Shown here one piece after another: positions 58,497 through 64,000 of a stretch of 64,000 nucleotides of DNA. The stretch is from Rhodotorula mucilaginosa (taxonomy: Eukaryota; Basidiomycota; Microbotryomycetes; Sporidiobolales; Sporidiobolaceae), in NCBI GenBank assembly GCA_034406715.1, contig CP137872.1, positions 434,001-498,000 of the forward strand. Reading direction: 5' to 3'. Positions within the stretch are counted from its first letter, which is position 1, and each line of letters starts with the position of its first letter. The notes beneath the pieces were generated by a model. The model saw only the letters and a program-made list of their open reading frames with translations. It searched no databases and was not told where the DNA came from. The position numbers were made by a program, and so were the translations under genes.

Positions 58497-61400
58497 TTAT
58501 GCCCATACGAGAGTGAGCGTCATCTTGTCGTCACCGACCTCGACCTCCTCCTCGATGACCACGTCGCGCTCGCCGGTGAACTCGGTCTTTGGCCGCGGCG
58601 ACTTCTTGAGTGTCCGGCAGATGACGTCGTCCGAAGCGACCATGATGTCCTCGAGCTCCTTGCCGAGACCCTCGGTGAACGAGTAGAAGACATCGATGTC
58701 GTCGGTCGCGACGAGACCGGCCTTCTTTCGGAGACGCTGCACCCGGTTGACGACCTCGCGGGCGGTACCTTCCTGCTCGAGTTCGGGACGGCGCAGGCAG
58801 TCGAGCAAGATGACGACGTCGTTGTTGGTGTTGGTCTCGTATTCGGGACCGCCTTCTGTCCGCGGCGGGACCTCGACGTAACGAGTCGCAGTCAGGTCGC
58901 CCTTGACCAGCTCGACGCCGTCAACGGTGATCTGGCCAGTCGCGAGGTAGGCCTTGACGTCCTCGGATGCGACGTTCGGGAGCGCCTTCTTGACGCGCGC
59001 GAGGTCCTTGCGGAGCTTGCGTCCGAGCACGGCGTAGTCCGCATCGGCGCGGAACTTGATGCCGCAGCGCGCCTCGTCCGAGGTGAAGACGACCGTCCGG
59101 ACGTTGAGTTCCTGCTCGACGTACGGCAAGAGCGACTTGACGTCGTCGAGGTACTCCTGGTCCGGGTGGAAGACGACGAGCTCGGCGAGCGGGGTCTTGA
59201 CGGGGATGACTTTGCGCTGACGGACCTCACGACCGAGGTCGATGACGGCCTGGAGACGCGAGACCTGGCGCTCCATGACCGGGTCAAAGTACTCCTCGCG
59301 GACGTGCGGGAAGGGCAGGAAGTGGAGCGAGCGGACGTCGTGGCCGACGCCGAGGTGTGAGACGTCGGCGGGGAAGAAAGGTCGGAGACCTTGGTAGATG
59401 TTTTCCGTCACGAACGGAGTGAAGGCGGAGAGGGTGCGGCACAAGGTGAAGAGGGTCTCGAAGAGGGTGTTGAGAGCGTGCAGGGTGTCTTCCAGGCCGT
59501 TCTCGCCCTTGAGTCGCCTCCGGTTGAAGCGGATGTACCAGTTGGTCAGCTCGTCGATGAGGCCGAGGATCTGGTTGACGACCGTGTAAAGGCGGTAGGC
59601 TATGTGGCACACAAAGCGCGCACGTCAGTACTGGCTCGTGAACAAGTCGTTCTGAAAGATTGGGGGCAGAACGCACCCTCCATCTCGGTCTTGACGGTCT
59701 GGATCAGAGTCTGGCACCGGGCGAGGATCCATCGGTCCATGACGTTGCTGCTGCCGAGGTTCTTCGGGTCGTACTTGTAGTCGACGTTCTGGTCCTTCTT
59801 GAGAAGGGCGGCCTGGCCGAGGAAGAAGCGGTACGAGTTGAGGAGCGGCAAGAGGACGTGCGAGATGACCTCCTTGACTCCCTCCTCCTTGAAGCGGAGA
59901 GAGTCACCACGAACGACGGGCGAGTTGATGAGGAAGAGACGGAGGGCATCGGCGCCGTAACGGTCGAGGATCATGTTCGGGTCGGGGTAGTTCTTGAGCG
60001 ACTTGGACATCTTCTTGCCGTCCGCAGCGAGGACGTGACCGCAGACGATGAGGTTCTTCCACGGGGCGGTGCCGAACAGGTGAGTCGCGAGGACGAGGAG
60101 GGTGTAGAACCATCCGCGAGTTTGGTCCATCGCTTCGGAGATAAAGTCGGCCGGGAACGAAGCCTCGAACTCTTCCTTGTTCTCGAACGGGTAGTGCACC
60201 TGCGCGTACGGCATGCTGCCCGACTCGAACCAGCAGTCAAAGACTTCCTCGACGCGCTTCAGGTCGCCCTTGCCCTGCTTGGACGGGATCGTGATGTGGT
60301 CGATCTTGTCGCGGTGGAGGTCGGTGATGCCCTTGACGCCCGAGAGCTCCTCGAGTTCAGCGACCGACGAGACGCACACAATCTCCTCGTAGTCTTCGCT
60401 CGCCCAGAGCGGCAGCGGCGTGCCCCAGTAGCGGTTCCGCGAGACGTTCCAGTCGCGCGCGTTTTCGAGCCAGTTCTGGAAGCGGTTCTCGCCGACCGAT
60501 GCGGGAACCCAGCGAGTGTCGGCGTTGTTCTTGACGAGCTCGTCCTGGTGGCCCTGCACGCGGACGAACCAGACGGGGATGGCGCGGTAGATGAGCGGGG
60601 TGCCGGACCTGTCCGACTCAGCTTCCATCAGTACATGGACGGTCTTCTCCGCTGGAATGGGGAGGTCTTTGCTGAAAGGAAGAGACGGGAGACGAACCGC
60701 CAGCAGAAGGGGTACGAGTGAGTCAAGGTGGAAGCGACGACGATCTTGTTGCGAGCCTTCAGGTACTTGATGACGTTCTTGTCGGCGTCCTTGATGTACT
60801 GTCCCGCAAAGTCGGGGACCTCGTCGGTCAAGAAGCCGCGCTCGTCGATCGGGCACGGGGGCATCTCGTCCTTGGAGACGACACCGGCGGCGACACAGAC
60901 GCGGTGATCGTCGTCACCAAAGGCCGGAGCCTGCTGGACGATACCGGTACCCGAAGTGTCGGTAACGTAGGTGTCCGACAAGACGCGGAAAGCGCGACCG
61001 GCGTACTAGAGCGCGGAAAGGATGCTGTTCAGCCAAGGCGGGCCGTCACCGATTTTCCTGGGAATCGCCACTCACGCGCTCCTTGAAGTACGGGAACAGG
61101 GGCTCGTACTCCATGCCGACGAGGTCGGTACCCTTGTACGTCTCGAGGACCTCGTACTTCTTCTCCTTCTTGGCCTTGACGGGGTCCTTGTACAGGCACG
61201 AGAGGAGCTTGTCGCAGAGGACAAAGTTGGCGTCGCGCTCGACGTCGTGGATCTTGACGTAGCCGAGGTCGGGGTGCACACAGAGTGCCAAGTTGGAGGG
61301 CATAGTCCAGGGCGTGGTCGTCCATGCGATGAAAGACGTCTTGGGGTCGTTGGCGAGGGTGAAGGCGACCGTGACTGCTCGGGACTGATCAGCTCGTGCT

Positions 61401-62316
61401 ATATGAAGACCGACCCCTCACAGACTGGCGAACACTACTCACCAGCCGGGTCCTGAACGTCCTTGTAGGCCTGACCGGCCTCAAAGTTGGAGAGCGGGGT
61501 GGTGCAGCCGGTGGTGTACGGCATGACCTTGAGACCGCGGTAGACGAGGTCCTTTTTCCAGAGCTGGCCAAACACCCACCAGACCGTCTCCATGAAGGAC
61601 GGGTTCAGGGTCTTGTAGTCGTTGTCAAAGTCGATCCAGCGACCAAGGCGCTCGACCGTCTTGCGCCACTCGGACGAGTAGCGCATGACAATGGCGCGGC
61701 ACTCGGCGTTGTACTTGTCGATTCCCATGGCCATGACGTCGGCCTTGGAGGTGATGCCGAGCTTCTTGTCAATCTCGTGCTCGACGGGGAGGCCGTGCGT
61801 GTCCCAGCCGAAGCGGCGCTCGACGTAGAACCCGTTCGAGTGGGCGAACCGGGTCACGATGTCCTCTGCGGGGCGTTCAAGGTCAAACTTGCTTTCACAA
61901 ATACTGTCACATCTCTGCGCTAGTGTACTCACTGACGGTTCCCATGAGCAAGTGGCCATGATGCGGCAGACCGGTCGCGAACGGCGGTCCGTCAAAGAAG
62001 GTGACTGATTAGGGAGGGTGTGAATGTCAGCGCGGGTTCCTCGCTGTGTGTCTGTACGACACGTGCATGACTCACAGCGCGGCCTGTTCTCATCGAGCGA
62101 CTGCTGGACACTGGTGCGGAACTGAAAGGAGAAGACAGATCAGCAAGACCGACCGGCAGCGACGAGGACCCGGCGGGGTAGGCTCGTGCAGCTTACTGCG
62201 TCGATTTCCCTCCAGTACTCGAGGACCTTTTCCTCCTCCTTGGGGAACGAAAACTGGGCGGCTGCGTCGTGAGCCGGGAACTGGGCGTCCGCGTTCGTCG
62301 GCTGAGGTGCAGACAT
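58497..62316 (-). CDS. ILS1: Cytosolic isoleucyl-tRNA synthetase
   Basis: Class I synthetase charging cytosolic tRNA-Ile. Minus-strand exons 62316..62197, 62121..62076, 62004..61933, 61865..61443, 61374..61076, 61005..60698, 60608..59677, 59599..58497 give 1100 residues, as expected for the eukaryotic enzyme. HIGH-like motif [14 protein letters not shown] near residue 65 is assembled across introns 2 and 3. [29 protein letters not shown] and [19 protein letters not shown] belong to the editing domain. Then [39 protein letters not shown], the KMSKS loop [14 protein letters not shown] near residue 600, and the C-terminal anticodon-binding region. No mitochondrial presequence. Exon 2 is only 46 nt. 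Confidence 0.96.
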
Positions 62317-62977
62317 GCTGGGCTCCTGCGTAGGCTGCTTCCTGGGGAACTTGACCCCCTTTCTAGCACTCTGGCTCTTGACCACAGCGTCCAAGCGAGA
62401 GCAGTACGAGGTCGAGGCCGAGAGAGGAAACGCAGGTTTTTCTCTCTCGCCCTTCCTCGAGTCACGCGGCGTATTGCAGCCAGACTTTCACAGGCTATGG
62501 ACGCTATCAGATGCGCGAAATATGCTCCTTGCATACGGACTCGGCGCACGCCAGTTCTCGTCGCACGGCGGACGCGTGCTGGTGCTCGAGCTGACTCAAC
62601 CGCGCGCACGACGACCGCAATACGTCCCTCTCGCTCGCATTGGCTGCCTGGCGCGCTGTATGCAAGCATCTTGTATGAGTTTACATTGCCGTAACGAGCT
62701 CTTTAGCGCGGGCAATGCCCGAGGCGGGTCCTCGACGGAGAACATGCTCAAACGGGTGGCCGAAGCACCGCGTCCGCACTGTCAGTCTCACCGGCGGGAC
62801 GGATCATAGCCTCGCTTTGGGATGTGTCGTGCTCATGCTCACCCCCTTGGGCCGTCCGCATCGATCGTTGCGGGGTGCTGCTCATGTCAGCCTCCTCTCC
62901 CCCCACTTTGCGACCCGACAACCTCTCGACTTGCTACCTCTCGCCTTGCACCCAGCATTCCTCTTACCGTGAGCAAC
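62317..62977. promoter_or_regulatory. Divergent promoter ILS1/O-methyltransferase
   Basis: 661 bp between divergent start codons. No repeat or further gene recognised. Confidence 0.4.
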
Positions 62978-63985
62978 ATGCCCACTTACCAAACCAAAAC
63001 GACAGGCGGCACACCCATCACCCGCGCCGCGCAATTGCTCGAGTCAGCCCTGTCGACCTCCTCGAATGCCGCCTCCACTAGCAGCCGCGGCTCGTTGTCG
63101 TCCGCCCTACAGGAAGTGCACGCGCTCATTTCGGGTCAGGAAGACTACCTCGAACGAAACTCGAGCGAGTTGATCGTCCCGCGCTCGCATGCCAAGTCGG
63201 AGCACGAAGTCCGCACCGTGTGGAACGAGTTGCTCGAGATGACTCAGGAAACCGACTGGGCACGACTCAAGGACGAGTCTCGGACAAAGCTCGAGCTCGG
63301 AGCCGGTATGTGCAGCGGCCCTTATGAAGCCGTCGTCCTGCAGAACCTGGCGCTCCTGCAGCGGACTCGATCCGTCCTCGAGATTGGCGTCTTCACCGGC
63401 ACCGCAACGCTCGCGCTCGCCCTGATCCCTTCCGTCACCGACATCGTCGCGCTCGACATCGAACCCTACCTCAAAGAGACCGTCGAGCCCTACTGGGACC
63501 GTGCAGGCGTGCTCGACAAGATCGACTTCCGGATCGCGCCCGCCCTCGAATCGCTCGCTGCCCTCGCCGAGGCCAAGCATGAACCGTTCGACTTGGTCTT
63601 TATCGATGCGGACAAACCTTCGTACAAAGCCTACGTCCAGGCGGTCCTCGACGGGGGCTTGCTCAGCGCAGACGGTGTGATCTTGGCTGTGAGCGACCAC
63701 TTCGTTGCCTCTGCGTGACAGAGTCCGACCCGACTTGCTGAACACTCCTCCGCCCAAACACACAGGATAACACCATGTACAAGGTAAGTATATCACCAGG
63801 GCTCCCTCTGTCACTTGATGCTGGTGCTGATCGCTCAGCATGTCCCGTCCTCAGGGATATCCGTGGGTCACGCCAGGCGCTTTCAGCGCCTCTACGGGGG
63901 ACGGCGGCGACGGCGAGGGTGACTTTGCGCAATCGAACCGGACCAACAACAAGAGCAAGAACGAGGCGACGGCCGGTATCGACGA
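62978..63985 (+). CDS. Cation-dependent O-methyltransferase (CCoAOMT family), 3' end outside
   Basis: SAM-dependent class I O-methyltransferase; homologues methylate catechol-type or caffeoyl-CoA-like substrates. Exons seen: 62978..63688, 63766..63783, 63855..63985 and beyond; phases 0, 0, 2. Motifs: SVLEIGVFTGTATLALALIP (SAM site), DIVALDIEPYLKETVEPYW, FDLVFIDADKPSYKAYVQA (first metal ligand Asp) and ILADNTMYKG (further metal ligands Asp-Asn) carried by the 18-nt exon. The N-terminal 75 residues are Ser/Thr/Ala-rich. After GYPWVTPGAF comes a Gly/Asp/Asn-rich insert, and the frame then meets a GAG TAA that overlaps a perfect GTAAGT donor, so the usual C-terminal part presumably follows past the window. 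Substrate unknown. Confidence 0.82.
63766..63783 (+). other. 18-nt microexon of the O-methyltransferase
   Basis: GATAACACCATGTACAAG between ACACAG and GTAAGT codes DNTMYK. In this enzyme family the Asp-Asn pair coordinates the catalytic divalent cation, so skipping it would inactivate the enzyme. Confidence 0.75.
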
Positions 63986-64000
63986 GTAAGTCATCTCGTT

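Noticed and set aside
57873-60721. Long plus-strand open frames (about 495 and 353 codons) opposite IleRS
   Set aside because: They are mirror frames of the clearly coding minus-strand IleRS exons, with the typical Val/Leu/Asp/Glu-rich shadow composition.

Overview
The window looks like nuclear DNA from a GC-rich, intron-dense basidiomycete yeast, most likely Pucciniomycotina/Microbotryomycetes (the Rhodotorula-Sporobolomyces-Leucosporidium neighbourhood). The placement is inference. It rests on strong GC bias, many 45-140 nt introns with GTGAGT/GTGCGT/GTACGT donors and CTNAC-like branch sites, a CAP59/CMT1-type GT69 mannosyltransferase, and very long serine/alanine/proline-rich low-complexity tails. 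Exon-intron structures were worked out by hand by joining frames at consensus splice sites and checking phase; almost every junction restores a recognisable family sequence.

Layout. 1-5 kb: 3' end of Mediator subunit MED14 (+), an unrecognised three-exon gene (-) and a five-exon XRCC4/Lif1-like gene (+). 5.4-9.8 kb: five tandem copies of an unrecognised small two-exon gene, about 0.97 kb per unit, all with one phase-1 intron; four share an upstream palindromic element. 9.8-11 kb: no confident gene. 11-14.3 kb: exomer/ChAPs (Bch1/Chs6) gene. 14.7-16.1 kb: HEM2. 16.8-18.8 kb: GT69 glycosyltransferase. 19.2-21.6 kb (-): ERT1/AcuK-type Zn2Cys6-PAS activator. 22.3-24.1 kb (-): mitochondrial PheRS. 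24.7-25.8 kb: ornithine decarboxylase antizyme with a +1 frameshift site. 26.4-29.4 kb: GT92-like glycosyltransferase. 29.7-30.2 kb: CsbD-like stress protein. 30.4-32.4 kb (-): ESA1. 32.7-33.6 kb: MRM2. 34.2-35.5 kb (-): BAX-inhibitor-1 family. 36.9-42 kb: WEE1. 42.4-43.4 kb: membrane protein of unknown role. 44-45.8 kb: low-complexity protein. 46.5-50.5 kb: kinesin-1 heavy chain (17 exons). 51-52.7 kb (-): RING/TRAF-type zinc-finger protein. 52.9-54.4 kb: AGE2-type ArfGAP. 54.8-58.3 kb: BRE1. 58.5-62.3 kb (-): cytosolic IleRS. 63 kb to the end: cation-dependent O-methyltransferase, cut by the window edge.

Most genes are single-copy housekeeping genes (transcription and chromatin: MED14, ESA1, BRE1, ERT1; translation: two tRNA synthetases, MRM2; traffic and motors: exomer, ArfGAP, kinesin; cell cycle: WEE1; polyamine control: antizyme; haem: HEM2). 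They share no obvious pathway, as expected for a yeast chromosome arm. The accessory-looking element is the tandem small-gene array at 5.4-9.8 kb. I see no transposase, reverse transcriptase, LTR, CRISPR array, rRNA or tRNA gene that I can support.
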